Origin: Xanthobacteraceae bacterium
GTDB taxonomy: Bacteria; Pseudomonadota; Alphaproteobacteria; Rhizobiales; Xanthobacteraceae
Reading direction: 5' to 3'
NCBI GenBank assembly: GCA_029266425.1
Contig: JAQSWY010000012.1
Span: 1-64,000, forward strand
DNA length: 64,000 nucleotides
Part shown: one piece after another, positions 18,552 to 27,149 of the stretch
Layout of the letters: every line of letters starts with the position of its first letter
How positions within the stretch are numbered: position 1 is the stretch's first letter
Made by a program: the position numbers and the translations under genes
The notes under the pieces: generated by a model
What the model saw: only the letters and a program-made list of their open reading frames with translations
Told to the model about the DNA's origin: nothing
Database searches by the model: none

Positions 18552-20120
18552 TCAGCCGTTGGACTTGGCCAGAGAGATGGCGACGAAGCGCGTGCCCTGC
18601 TCGGACTTCACCCGCATCAGCACCGCCTTGCGGTTCTCCTTGTGGGCCGCGGCGAGGCCGGCGCGGACGTCGGCCGGAGTCGCGACCGGCTTGCCGCCGA
18701 CATCGAGGATCACGTCGCCGGCCTTGATGCCGCGATCGGCGGCCGGGCCATTGGGGTCGACCTCGGTAACCACGACGCCCTCATTGCCGGCACCGGAGAC
18801 GCCCTTGGCAGGCGCCAGCGACAGGCCGAGGCGCGGCATGCTGCGATCGGTGTCGCCCGGCTCGCTGTCGTCGCCGCCCTTCTTGTCGATGGAGGCGACC
18901 TCGTTCGGCAGCTGCTCCAACGTCACCCCGACCTTCATCTCCTTGCCGTCGCGCACGACGGAGAGCTGCACGGTGGTGCCGGGCTTCTTCTGGGCGATCT
19001 TGCGCGACATCTCGCGGCTGTCCTTCACCGGATCGCCGTCGATGGCGGTGACGACATCGCCCGCCTTGAGGCCGGCCTTGTCGCCCGGGGTGCCGGACTG
19101 GACCTGGGAGATCAGGGCGCCGGAGGCATCCTTCATGCCGAGGGCCTCGGCCACCTCGTCGCTCACCGGCTGGATCTGCACGCCGACATAGCCGCGGGCA
19201 ACGGTGCCGCCACCCTTCAGCGCTTCGACCACCTGCGAGACGGTCTCCGACGGGATCGCGAACGCGATGCCGACATTGCCGCCCGAGGGCGAGACGATGG
19301 CGGTGTTCATGCCGATCACTTCGCCGTTCAGCGAGAAGGTCGGGCCGCCGGAATTGCCGCGATTGATCGGGGCGTCGATCTGCAGGAAGTCGTCATAGGG
19401 GCCGGAGCCGATGTCGCGGCCGCGGGCCGAAACGATGCCGGCGGTCACGGTGCCCCCCAAGCCGAACGGGTTGCCGACCGCGACGACCCAGTCGCCGACG
19501 CGCGGCGCGGCGCCGGCGAGCTTCACCCACGGGAAGTCCGTCTTGCCTTCGACCTTCAGCAGCGCGACGTCGGTGCGCGGATCGGTGCCTATCACCTTGG
19601 CGGTGTAGGTCTTGCCGTCGGTGGTGGTGACATCGACCTCGCTCGCCTGGTCGACGACGTGGTTATTGGTCACGACATAGCCGTCGGCGGAGATGAAGAA
19701 GCCGGAGCCCTGGCCGACGACGCGGCCGTGCCGCTCGGGACCACGGGGACCGCGCGGGGCGCCGTCCGGGGTGATGCCGAAGCGCTTCATGAAGCGCTCG
19801 ATCTGCGGGGGAACGTTCTGGCCGCCGAACGGATTGCCGTCGCCGTCATCGTCGCTCATCGAGGTCTCGGCCGGCTCGTCCTTCTTCACCTTCACGCTGA
19901 CGACGGCGGGGGTGACCTTCTCGACGATGTCGGCGAAGGAGAAGGTGTTGGCCGGCTGCGAGGTGGTGATCTGCGCGAGCGCGGGGGTGACGGCCTCGGG
20001 CAAGGCGAGCGCGCCGATGGCGCCGCCGGCAAGAGCGAGGGAGAAGACGCCGGCGAGCAGGCGGTTACGGCTCGAGCGCAGGGGGGAGGTCTTGGTATCG
20101 GGAAGCGCGTTGCGCGACAT
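18552..20120 (-). CDS. degP: Periplasmic serine protease DegP/HtrA family (Do)
   Basis: Envelope protease and chaperone of 522 residues. A signal peptide with a long hydrophobic core lies at about 20-49 (cleavage probably after TPALA). The trypsin-like domain has the full catalytic triad: His154 in TNNHVVD, Asp184 in DPRTDVALL and Ser257 in RGNSGGP. Two PDZ domains follow at about 290-375 and 415-505. ATG 20120 is preferred because AGGA lies eight bases before it; an in-frame ATG at 20135 adds five residues. It is transcribed towards the two-component operon. Members of this family degrade misfolded periplasmic proteins. Which paralog it is (DegP, DegQ or MucD type) is not resolvable here. 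Confidence 0.95.
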   Translation of the reverse strand: MSRNALPDTKTSPLRSSRNRLLAGVFSLALAGGAIGALALPEAVTPALAQITTSQPANTFSFADIVEKVTPAVVSVKVKKDEPAETSMSDDDGDGNPFGGQNVPPQIERFMKRFGITPDGAPRGPRGPERHGRVVGQGSGFFISADGYVVTNNHVVDQASEVDVTTTDGKTYTAKVIGTDPRTDVALLKVEGKTDFPWVKLAGAAPRVGDWVVAVGNPFGLGGTVTAGIVSARGRDIGSGPYDDFLQIDAPINRGNSGGPTFSLNGEVIGMNTAIVSPSGGNVGIAFAIPSETVSQVVEALKGGGTVARGYVGVQIQPVSDEVAEALGMKDASGALISQVQSGTPGDKAGLKAGDVVTAIDGDPVKDSREMSRKIAQKKPGTTVQLSVVRDGKEMKVGVTLEQLPNEVASIDKKGGDDSEPGDTDRSMPRLGLSLAPAKGVSGAGNEGVVVTEVDPNGPAADRGIKAGDVILDVGGKPVATPADVRAGLAAAHKENRKAVLMRVKSEQGTRFVAISLAKSNG

Positions 20121-20214
20121 GGGATGCGTCCTCATTCGTCTCGTTCACTGCCCCGGCGGGCAGGCTTGAGAGCAAAGTTAGGGCGCGTCGCCTTAACGCA
20201 AACTGGCGGGGCGG

Positions 20215-20784
20215 TTAAAGTTTCGTAAGGTCCGCGGGCTGCCCGTCGAGCAGCTTGTGCAGCTTTTCCTCCTCGTCGGGCGACAGGCCGGAGCCAGTTG
20301 TGCCCTCCCGCCGGCGCCGCCGCGCGACGAGGAAAGCGCCAGCAAAACCAACCCCCAGAACGGCGAACGGCGCCACCCAGAGCAGCACGTTCGCCCCGTG
20401 CAGGGTCGGGCGCATCAGCACGAATTCGCCATAGCGGGCGACGAGGAAATCCAGCACCTGGTCGTTGCTGTCGCCGGCTTTCAGCCGCTCGCGTACCAAT
20501 ATGCGCAGGTCGCGGGCGAGCGGGGCGTCGGAATCGTCGATCGACTGGTTCTGGCACACCATGCAGCGCAATTCCTGCGACAGCACGCGGGCACGGGCCT
20601 CCAGCGCCGGGTCGGAGAGCACCTCGTCCGGCTGCACGGCAAGCACGGGCGTGGCAATGCTCAAGCCGGCGATGAGCAATGCCAGAGCAATGCCCGCCGC
20701 ACGCATCCACCCCAACACACCCAGTACACGGGATTCCCGGGTCAAGCCTGGGGATGAGGGCGTGTGGGAGGGAGTGCCGTTCAT
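20215..20784 (-). CDS. ccmH: Cytochrome c maturation protein CcmH/CycL
   Basis: Membrane-anchored thiol oxidoreductase that keeps apocytochrome c cysteines reduced for heme ligation. The heme-lyase motif LRCMVCQNQ with Cys74 and Cys77 is present, and a C-terminal transmembrane helix is at about 130-150. From the ATG at 20784 (GGAG eight bases upstream) the product is 189 residues. The normal signal peptide, however, starts at an internal Met27 (20706; MRAAGIALALLIAGL). The 26 extra residues are largely the translation of a half family B repeat (SPGLTRESR). CcmF ends only five bases upstream, so translation is probably coupled. The start at 20706 (163 residues) remains possible. Confidence 0.9.
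   Translation of the reverse strand: MNGTPSHTPSSPGLTRESRVLGVLGWMRAAGIALALLIAGLSIATPVLAVQPDEVLSDPALEARARVLSQELRCMVCQNQSIDDSDAPLARDLRILVRERLKAGDSNDQVLDFLVARYGEFVLMRPTLHGANVLLWVAPFAVLGVGFAGAFLVARRRRREGTTGSGLSPDEEEKLHKLLDGQPADLTKL
20719..20759. repeat. Half family B repeat inside the 5' end of ccmH
   Basis: Right half only: GATTCCCGGGTCAAGCCTGG followed by GGATGAG. It lies in frame between two possible ccmH starts. Confidence 0.7.
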
Positions 20785-20789
20785 GAAAC

Positions 20790-22778
20790 TCACTCCGCCG
20801 CCGCGACCTGCGGGGCGCGGCGGGCCTTGGCGGGCTTCGGCGCGCCGACGCGCAGGCGGCGGTCGCTGAGCGACAGCACGCCGCCGAGCGCCATCACCAC
20901 GGCACCAAGCCAGATCAGCGTCACGAAGGGCTTCCAATAGGCGCGCACGCCGATGCCGCCGCCGGGCAGTTCGTCACCGACGCTGACATAGAGCTGGCTG
21001 AAGCCGAAGGTGCGGATGCCGGCCTCGGTGGTTGGCATGTTGCGGGCGGTGAAGAGCCGCTTGGAGGAGGTGATGGTGCCCTCCGACACCCCGCCACGGC
21101 GGATATCGAACACCGCGGCGACCTCGCGGAAATTCGGGCCGGTGCGCGGCTCGAGGCGCGCCAGGGTCAATTCATAGCCGCCGAGCGCCATGGAGCCGCC
21201 CTGCTTGATGCCGGCGATGCGCTCTTCGCTCCAGCTGGTCTCGCAGACGATGCCGATCAGCACGACGCCGACGCCGGCATGGGCGAGCGCAGCGCCGAAG
21301 GTGGCGCGCGGCAGGCCGCGCAGGCGCGCATAGGCGCTCGCCGCCGGCACCCGCCCGAGGCCGGCGCGCTCGCAGATATCGGCCACCGCGCCGAGGATGA
21401 CGAAGGCGGCAAGGCCGAGCCCGGCCAGCGCGAGCACCGGGCCCCCGGTGGTCGCGAAGGCGACGATCGCCGCGACCAGCACCGCGCCGCCAAAGGCCCA
21501 CATCAGGCGCTGGGCGACGCCATAGAGATCGCCGCGCTTCCAGGCGAGCAGCGGGCCGAACGGCATGGCGAAGGCGACGGGCAGCATCAGGGCGCCGACC
21601 ACGAGATTGAAGTAAGGCGGACCGACGGTGATCTTCTCGCCGTCGAGCGCCTCCAGCACCAGCGGATACAGCGTGCCGATCAGCACCGCCGCCGCTGCCG
21701 CGGTGAGCAGCAGGTTGTTCAGCACCAGCGCACCCTCGCGCGACACCGGGGCAAAGATGCCGCCCTGCTTCAGGAGCGGGGCGCGCCAGGCAAACAGCGA
21801 CAGCGAGCCGCCGATGAACAGCACCAGGATGGCGAGGATGAAGACGCCGCGGGTCGGATCGGTGGCAAAGGTGTGCACCGAGGTGAGCACGCCGGAACGC
21901 ACCAGGAAGGTTCCGAGCAGCGACAGCGAGAAGGCGAGGATGGCGAGCAGCACCGACCACACCTTCAGGGCGTCGCGCTTTTCCATGACCACGGCGGAAT
22001 GCAGCAGCGCGGTGCCGGCGAACCAGGGCATCAGCGAGGCGTTCTCGACCGGATCCCAGAACCACCAGCCGCCCCAGCCGAGCTCGTAATAGGCCCAGTA
22101 GGAGCCCATGGCGATGCCAACCGTGAGGAAGGCCCAGGCGGCCAGCGCCCAGGGCCGCACCCAGCGCGCCCAGGCGGCATCGATCCGGCCGTCGATCAGC
22201 GCCGCGACGGCGAAGGCAAAGGTGATGGAGAAGCCGACATAGCCGAGATAGAGCAGCGGCGGATGGATGGCGAGGCCGATATCCTGCAGCACCGGATTGA
22301 GGTCGTTGCCCTCGGCCGGCGGCGGGAGCACGCGAAGGAACGGGTTCGAGGTCAGCAGGATGAAGAACAGGAAGGCGACCGCGATCGAGCCCTGCACCCC
22401 GAGCACGTTGGCCTTGAGCCGCGCGGGCAGGTTCGAGCCGAAAATGGCGACGAAGGCGCCGAACAGGGCGAGCACCAGCACCCAGAGCAGCATCGAGCCC
22501 TCATGGTTGCCCCAGGTGCCGGTGATCTTGAACAGCAGCGGCTTCATCGAGTGCGAATTCTCGACGACGTTCACCACCGAGAAGTCGGACTGCACATAGA
22601 GGGTGACCAGCGCGGCAAAGGCGAGGCTGACGAAGCCGGCGCCGACCACCGCCAGCATCGGGCCGGTGCGCATCAGCGCGGCATCATTGCTGCGCGCCCC
22701 CCAGATCGGCAGCACGGTCTGGAGGATCGCCAGGACAAGGGCGAGCACAAGGGCGTAATGGCCGGTCTCGGGGATCAT
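20790..22778 (-). CDS. ccmF: Cytochrome c heme lyase subunit CcmF/CycK
   Basis: Polytopic membrane protein of 662 residues with about 15 hydrophobic segments. It takes heme from holo-CcmE and, together with CcmH, attaches it to the CXXCH motifs of apocytochromes c in the periplasm. The WWD heme-handling signature WGGWWFWDPVENASLMPW lies near residues 230-247. The conserved HPP-type loop IHPPLLYLGYVG and a C-terminal periplasmic domain are also visible. It sits between ccmE (33-base gap) and ccmH in a minus-strand operon ordered ccmI-ccmE-ccmF-ccmH, the usual alphaproteobacterial cycHJKL order. The four c-type-cytochrome-related genes in this window depend on this system. Confidence 0.97.
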   Translation of the reverse strand: MIPETGHYALVLALVLAILQTVLPIWGARSNDAALMRTGPMLAVVGAGFVSLAFAALVTLYVQSDFSVVNVVENSHSMKPLLFKITGTWGNHEGSMLLWVLVLALFGAFVAIFGSNLPARLKANVLGVQGSIAVAFLFFILLTSNPFLRVLPPPAEGNDLNPVLQDIGLAIHPPLLYLGYVGFSITFAFAVAALIDGRIDAAWARWVRPWALAAWAFLTVGIAMGSYWAYYELGWGGWWFWDPVENASLMPWFAGTALLHSAVVMEKRDALKVWSVLLAILAFSLSLLGTFLVRSGVLTSVHTFATDPTRGVFILAILVLFIGGSLSLFAWRAPLLKQGGIFAPVSREGALVLNNLLLTAAAAAVLIGTLYPLVLEALDGEKITVGPPYFNLVVGALMLPVAFAMPFGPLLAWKRGDLYGVAQRLMWAFGGAVLVAAIVAFATTGGPVLALAGLGLAAFVILGAVADICERAGLGRVPAASAYARLRGLPRATFGAALAHAGVGVVLIGIVCETSWSEERIAGIKQGGSMALGGYELTLARLEPRTGPNFREVAAVFDIRRGGVSEGTITSSKRLFTARNMPTTEAGIRTFGFSQLYVSVGDELPGGGIGVRAYWKPFVTLIWLGAVVMALGGVLSLSDRRLRVGAPKPAKARRAPQVAAAE

Positions 22779-22811
22779 GCGGCACTCCCGATGAGGCCTG
22801 TGGAGATGTGG

Positions 22812-23393
22812 TCAGTCATTCTTCCCCTCCCCCTCATGCGGGGAAGATGGTGAGCTAAGCGAGCCGGGAGCGGAAACGGGCCGGGCACCGTCGGAACTGA
22901 GCTCACCCCCGGCCTCCCCGAGGACGCCCTCCTTAGAGGCAGGCAGCGCCTGCGCGCCCTCCCCTTCCTTCCACCGGCCGGATTTCTTCAGCGCGTCGGC
23001 GACTTCCTTCGGCATGTATTTCTCGTCGTGCTTGGCCAGCACGCTGTCGGCCTTGAAGGAGCCGTCGGGCAGCAGCACGCCCTCGGTCACCACCCCCTGC
23101 CCTTCGCGGAACAGGTCCGGCAGCAGCCCGATATAGGCGACCGGGACATCCGCAGCGCCGTCGGTGACGGTGAAGCGCACATGGGCGTTGTCGGCCTTCA
23201 CCACGCTGCCGTCCTTCACCAGCCCGCCGAGCCGCAGCCGCGTGCCCGGCGCCGGGTGCTGGGCGGCAATGTCGCTCGGCGAGCGGAAGAACACGATGGT
23301 GTCGGTCAGCGCATAGAGCACCAGCCCGGCGGCAAGGCCGAGCACGCCGAGCGCCGAGGAGATGAGGACCAGTCGGCGGCCCTTGCGGGTCAT
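22812..23393 (-). CDS. ccmE: Cytochrome c maturation heme chaperone CcmE/CycJ
   Basis: Periplasmic heme chaperone, anchored by an N-terminal helix (about 9-30), that binds heme covalently and delivers it to CcmF. The heme-binding histidine is His122 in LAKHDEKYMP, with Tyr126 four residues later as in the family. The OB-fold core spans about 35-135. The product is 193 residues, longer than most CcmE (about 150-160). The extra C-terminal tail is low complexity and its last 15 residues (SLSSPSSPHEGEGKND) translate a repeat-like G/C-rich palindrome, so the 3' end has probably been rewritten by a repeat. Confidence 0.95.
   Translation of the reverse strand: MTRKGRRLVLISSALGVLGLAAGLVLYALTDTIVFFRSPSDIAAQHPAPGTRLRLGGLVKDGSVVKADNAHVRFTVTDGAADVPVAYIGLLPDLFREGQGVVTEGVLLPDGSFKADSVLAKHDEKYMPKEVADALKKSGRWKEGEGAQALPASKEGVLGEAGGELSSDGARPVSAPGSLSSPSSPHEGEGKND
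22821..22858. repeat. Family D-like palindrome at the 3' end of ccmE
   Basis: CTTCCCCTCCCCCTCATGCG with GGGGAAGATGG forms a hairpin overlapping the last ccmE codons. Assignment to family D is tentative. Confidence 0.45.
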
Positions 23394-23419
23394 GAAGTGC
23401 GTCCCCGCAATGACATCCC

Positions 23420-23505
23420 CTCATCCCTGGACTTGATCCGGGAATCCAGACGGCTGGGCACGGCGCCCGGTCCCCTGGGTCCCCGGGTCAAGCCCGGGGA
23501 TGAGG
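23420..23505. repeat. Family B palindromic repeat between ccmI and ccmE
   Basis: B variant with ends CTCATCCCTGG and CCCGGGGATGAG and inner GGGTCAAG/CTTGATCC. It occupies most of the 144-base gap inside the operon. Confidence 0.82.
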
Positions 23506-23537
23506 GCACACTGATTGGATGGGAAGGAAACATCAAT

Positions 23538-24650
23538 TCAGCTCCCAAGTCCGAGCTGGCGGGTCAGCTCGTCGATGCGGGCGAGCGCGGCGCCGTCCTG
23601 CGCAAATTGCTTGCGGGCGTCGACAGCCGCGGCCTTCGCCTTCTCGCCCTCGCCGAGCACGCTCCAGGCCCGCACCAGGCGCAGCCATTCGTCGATGCCG
23701 CCGCCCTGCCGGGCGAGGCGGCTGGCGAGGCCGTCGACCATGGAGCGCACCATGGCGGCACGGTCCTCGGGGTTCATATTCTGCACGGCGGCGACGTCGG
23801 CGGCGTTGGGGCCGGGAACTGCGCCCGCCGGCTTCACCCGCGCCAGCGCATCCTGCACGGTCGGCAGCCACCCGGCGCCCGGGGGCGCCTCGGCAACCAG
23901 CTTGCTCCAGATGTCAGCCGCCTTGTCCTTCCCGCCGTCCTGCTCGGCGGCGAGGCCGAGATAATAGCGCGCACGCACGGCCTGCGGGTCGAGCGCCACC
24001 GCCTTGTCGAACGCCGCCTTGGCCTCCGCGGTGACGACGCCGCCATTGGCGGCCACCAGCGCCTCGCCGAGGCCGCTTTCGCGGGCCGCGCTGCCGCCGA
24101 GAAGGCGGATGGCGTTGGACCAGGCGCGCGCCGCGTCGTCAAAGCGACCGAGGCGGAAATAGACCGGGGCCACCACCTCATGGCCGCGGCCGTCTTCAGG
24201 ATTGGCCTCGAGATGGGTTTCGACCTTGCGCACCAGGATCGCGACATCGGCCTCGCCGGGCCGCGCATCGAGCCGGGCGGCGAGCGGCTGGCCCTCATAG
24301 GTGGGCGAGCCGAGCGCGAGATAGAACACGCCGGCGATGAGCGGCACGCCGATGAGCGCCAGCACGGCGGCGGCGCGGCGGCGGGTGTCGCTGGAACGGG
24401 CCGTCTCGCCCGCACCCTCGGCGGCGCGGAGCATGCGGCGGGCGACCTCGGTGCGCGCGGCCTCGAACTCGCCGGCGCCGATCAGCCCGGCGGCGCGGTC
24501 GCGCTCGATCTCGGCCAGTTGGTCGCGATAGACCGCAAGATCGGCTTCGGCATCGCCGGCGAGGCGATCCTCCCGCTGCACGCGCAGCGGCCAGAGCACC
24601 GCCAATATGGCGGCGCCGGTCATGAGGGCGAAGGCGGTCCAGAGCAACAT
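23538..24650 (-). CDS. ccmI: Cytochrome c maturation protein CcmI/CycH
   Basis: Membrane-anchored TPR chaperone that presents apocytochrome c C-termini to the CcmF-CcmH lyase. The product is 370 residues. Two hydrophobic segments lie at about 1-20 and 90-110, separated by the cytoplasmic loop typical of the family (DLAVYRDQLAEIERDRAAGLIG ... EARTEVARRML). A periplasmic TPR-rich C-terminal half follows (for example VYFRLGRFDDAARAWSNAIRLLGG). It is the first gene of the ccmIEFH operon, so the operon promoter should lie between 24651 and about 24760 on the minus strand. Confidence 0.95.
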   Translation of the reverse strand: MLLWTAFALMTGAAILAVLWPLRVQREDRLAGDAEADLAVYRDQLAEIERDRAAGLIGAGEFEAARTEVARRMLRAAEGAGETARSSDTRRRAAAVLALIGVPLIAGVFYLALGSPTYEGQPLAARLDARPGEADVAILVRKVETHLEANPEDGRGHEVVAPVYFRLGRFDDAARAWSNAIRLLGGSAARESGLGEALVAANGGVVTAEAKAAFDKAVALDPQAVRARYYLGLAAEQDGGKDKAADIWSKLVAEAPPGAGWLPTVQDALARVKPAGAVPGPNAADVAAVQNMNPEDRAAMVRSMVDGLASRLARQGGGIDEWLRLVRAWSVLGEGEKAKAAAVDARKQFAQDGAALARIDELTRQLGLGS

Positions 24651-24659
24651 TAGGTTTCC

Positions 24660-24795
24660 TCTAATGCGCTGACCTACCCTACGCTTTGATTTCCGCCAAT
24701 GCGCCAGAGGCGCGCAAAAGCGCGCGCCGGCTCACAGTGCCGCGAGTGACGGCGCCCCCTGCGTCAGCCCGCCGCGCGTGCGGCGGGCCCTTTTT
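24660..24795 (+). ncRNA. Candidate small RNA ending at the orphan terminator
   Basis: Inferred only from the plus-strand terminator and a second hairpin GCGCGC-AAAA-GCGCGC at 24710-24725 before it. No open reading frame with a ribosome binding site fits. The transcript would be divergent from ccmI. The start coordinate is a guess; the family is not recognised. Confidence 0.3.
24767..24795 (+). terminator. Strong plus-strand intrinsic terminator with no known gene upstream
   Basis: GCCCGCCGC (24767-24775), loop GCGT, and GCGGCGGGC (24780-24788) are followed by CCTTTTT. The T-run is on the plus strand, whereas both flanking genes are on the minus strand. Confidence 0.8.
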
Positions 24796-24816
24796 CCACG
24801 GATGGCCCAAACAATC

Positions 24817-24897
24817 GTCATCCCCGGGCTTGTCCCGGGAATCCACGTCCATGACCAAGGAGCAACCGTCGATGGCCGGGACAAGTCCGGCCATGAC
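24817..24897. repeat. Family B palindromic repeat
   Basis: GTCATCCCCGGGCTTGTCCC ... GGCCATGAC, 81 bp; 27 bases downstream of the lipoprotein gene stop. Confidence 0.85.
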
Positions 24898-24923
24898 AGC
24901 TGGTATTCCTCGGTCCGGATAGC

Positions 24924-25394
24924 TCAGCCGGCGACCGGCGACCACGTGCCGTCCGGATTGCGGCAGGCCGTGCCGCGCGCGGTCTGCGGGCGGCCATTGA
25001 TGTAGATGGTGTGGGTGTATTCGCGGCAGCGCGGCGAGGGGCCGCGCGCATAGGCCGGGCCGGCCACGATGGTGCCGTAATTGCCGCTGTCGCCGCGCCA
25101 GCTCACCGGAGCGCCCGGCCCGCCATATTCCAGCGCCTGGAGCTCGGCGTCGCGAGCGCGGCGCTGGTCTTCCTGGTCGAGCGCATCGCCGATCGAGCCG
25201 CCGATCAGGCCGCCGACGAGGGCGCCGACCGCGGCACCGCCGACGCTGCGTCCGGCCGCGGCGCCGATGAGGCCGCCCGCCACCGCGCCGGTGACCGCGC
25301 CGCCCGTGGCCTTCGGCCCGAGCCCGCCATCGCTGGTGCAGCCAGCGAGAGTGACGCCGACGAGACCGACGGCAACAAGGTGATAAGCGCGCAT
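24924..25394 (-). CDS. Glycine-zipper outer-membrane lipoprotein (17 kDa surface antigen-like)
   Basis: Small lipoprotein of 156 residues. The signal peptide ends in the lipobox LAGC with Cys19 as the lipidation site. A Gly/Ala-rich segment at about 28-70 (GGAVTGAVAGGLIGAAAGRSVGGAAVGALVGGLIGG) has the GxxxG pattern of the glycine-zipper 2TM domain. The C-terminal part contains two cysteines and a YTHTIYINGRPQTARGTACRNPDGTW stretch also seen in Rickettsia 17 kDa antigen relatives. A GGAAGGGG ribosome binding site precedes the ATG. Probably a structural envelope protein. Monocistronic, downstream of the PhoQ/PhoP-like pair but separated from it by a repeat. Confidence 0.87.
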   Translation of the reverse strand: MRAYHLVAVGLVGVTLAGCTSDGGLGPKATGGAVTGAVAGGLIGAAAGRSVGGAAVGALVGGLIGGSIGDALDQEDQRRARDAELQALEYGGPGAPVSWRGDSGNYGTIVAGPAYARGPSPRCREYTHTIYINGRPQTARGTACRNPDGTWSPVAG

Positions 25395-25713
25395 GAAAAA
25401 AGGCCCCTTCCCCGAGACGAAACAGCAGCTTGAATGATGTTGCGGCACAAAGCGGGAGGAATGGGGCGAAACCTTGGCCCACGAGGGCGTGCGCGGAGGG
25501 GTGTGGCGCGGGGGGAACACGCCGTACTGAAGCACCCGTCGTTGTGAGAGTGTGACCGCGATAGACCGACTGTCATCCCCGGGCTCGTCCCGGGGATCCA
25601 CGTCCGTGACGAGCGAACAACCGTGGATGGCCGGGACAAGCCCGGCCATGACGGCGGAAATGCCGTGCGTCACTGGCACCTGTCGAATTGGGGTCAGGCT
25701 GATTTGAAATCCC
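25395..25713. other. Intergenic region between the lipoprotein and kinase genes
   Basis: 319 bases. Holds a family B repeat at 25572-25652 and the presumed lipoprotein promoter; no gene is supported. Confidence 0.5.
25572..25652. repeat. Family B palindromic repeat
   Basis: GTCATCCCCGGGCTCGTCCC ... CCCGGCCATGAC, 81 bp. Confidence 0.85.
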
Positions 25714-27135
25714 TCACGCCGCCGGCAGGCGGACAATGCAGCGCAGGCCGTCGAAGGGCGAGGTGGCCAGGGTGAAGCGCCCGCCATAGAGCGCCACCAG
25801 CTCGGCGACGATGGACAAGCCAAGGCCGGAGCCGGGCTTGGTCTCGTCGAGCCGCTTGCCGCGCTGCAGGGCCTCCGTGCGCTGCTGCTCGGTGAGGCCG
25901 GGGCCGTCATCGTCGATGGTGATCTCGAAGAAGTCACGATCGCCGGCACCGCCGCCGGGCAGCCGCGTGACGGTGATCTCGACCAGGGACAGCGCCCATT
26001 TGCAGGCATTGTCGACGAGATTGCCCAATATTTCCTCGAGATCCTGGCGCTCGCCGCGGAAGCGCAGCCCCTCGGCGATCTCGGTCTCCACGTCGATGCC
26101 CTTGACGCGGTAGACCTTGGCCATGGTGCGGGCCAGCGCCTCGACGATAGGCCCCACATCCTCGAGCGAGGTGACGACCGAGGCCCGCGCAGCCATGCGG
26201 GCGCGCTCCAGATGGTGTGCCACCTGGCTCTTCATGATGTCGGCCTGCTCGCGCACCTTGGTGGAGAGCGGCTCCTCGCTCTTGGCCGCCTCGTTCTGCA
26301 GCACCGCGATGGGGGTCTTAAGCGCATGGGCGAGGTTGCCGACATGCATGCGGGCGCGCTCGACGATCTCGCGATTGGCCTCGATCAGCCCGTTCACCTC
26401 GCCGACCAGCGGCGCGATCTCCTCCGGAAAGGCGCCGTCGATCTTGTCGGCCCGGCCGGCGCGCACCGCGGCGAGGCCGAGCCGCATGCGCGTCAGAGGG
26501 CGCAGGCCGAAGCGCACCTGGAACAGCAGCGTGACCAGGAAGGCCAGCGCCAGCACGGCGAAGGTGGTCATCAGCGCGGTGTCGAAGCCGCTCACCTCGT
26601 CATCGATCTCGGCGGCGTCGGCGGCGACCGAGACGATGTAGCGGCCGTCATCGCCGAGATCGACCATGCGCTCGATCATGCGCAGGCGCTGGTCGGCCGG
26701 GCCCTTCACATAGCCTTCGCGCAGCCCCCCGAAATCGGCCGGCGCCCCCTGGTCGAGCAGCAGCGGCAGATTGCCTTCGGGCAGCGAGCGCGCGGTCTTG
26801 TACTGGCGCGCCGGCCCGTCGACCCGGGTGATCTGCCAGTACCAGCCGGAGAGCGGGAAATTGAACACCGGGTCGCCCAGCGTCGCCGGCTCGGGCATGG
26901 CGCCGGCGGTAGAATTGGCGACATCGGCCACGATAGTCTTGAGATAAACGTCTAGCCGGCGGTCGAAGGCGCGCTCCACCGCCTGGCGATAGACGGAGGA
27001 CAAGACGAGGCCGGTGACCAGCAGCACCACGGCGATGACCACGGTCGCCGAGACGAACAGCCGGACCGCCAGCGAGCCGGCGTGCAGCCACGCTGGCCCC
27101 CTTGCCAGAACGGACCGGTTCTCGATCGCAACCAT
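25714..27135 (-). CDS. PhoQ-like sensor histidine kinase
   Basis: Inner-membrane kinase of 473 residues. Hydrophobic helices at about 25-47 and 188-208 enclose a periplasmic sensor of about 140 residues. HAMP, HisKA (His270 in HVGNLAHALKTPIAVLQNEA) and HATPase (GSGLGLSIVAELVALYGG) domains follow. The HALKTP form of the H-box is typical of the PhoQ branch of alphaproteobacteria. The upstream response-regulator gene ends 14 bases before this start, so the pair is one operon. The signal is probably an envelope condition such as divalent cations or acidity, by analogy only. Confidence 0.88.
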   Translation of the reverse strand: MVAIENRSVLARGPAWLHAGSLAVRLFVSATVVIAVVLLVTGLVLSSVYRQAVERAFDRRLDVYLKTIVADVANSTAGAMPEPATLGDPVFNFPLSGWYWQITRVDGPARQYKTARSLPEGNLPLLLDQGAPADFGGLREGYVKGPADQRLRMIERMVDLGDDGRYIVSVAADAAEIDDEVSGFDTALMTTFAVLALAFLVTLLFQVRFGLRPLTRMRLGLAAVRAGRADKIDGAFPEEIAPLVGEVNGLIEANREIVERARMHVGNLAHALKTPIAVLQNEAAKSEEPLSTKVREQADIMKSQVAHHLERARMAARASVVTSLEDVGPIVEALARTMAKVYRVKGIDVETEIAEGLRFRGERQDLEEILGNLVDNACKWALSLVEITVTRLPGGGAGDRDFFEITIDDDGPGLTEQQRTEALQRGKRLDETKPGSGLGLSIVAELVALYGGRFTLATSPFDGLRCIVRLPAA

Positions 27136-27149
27136 AAGCGGACGCCCGT

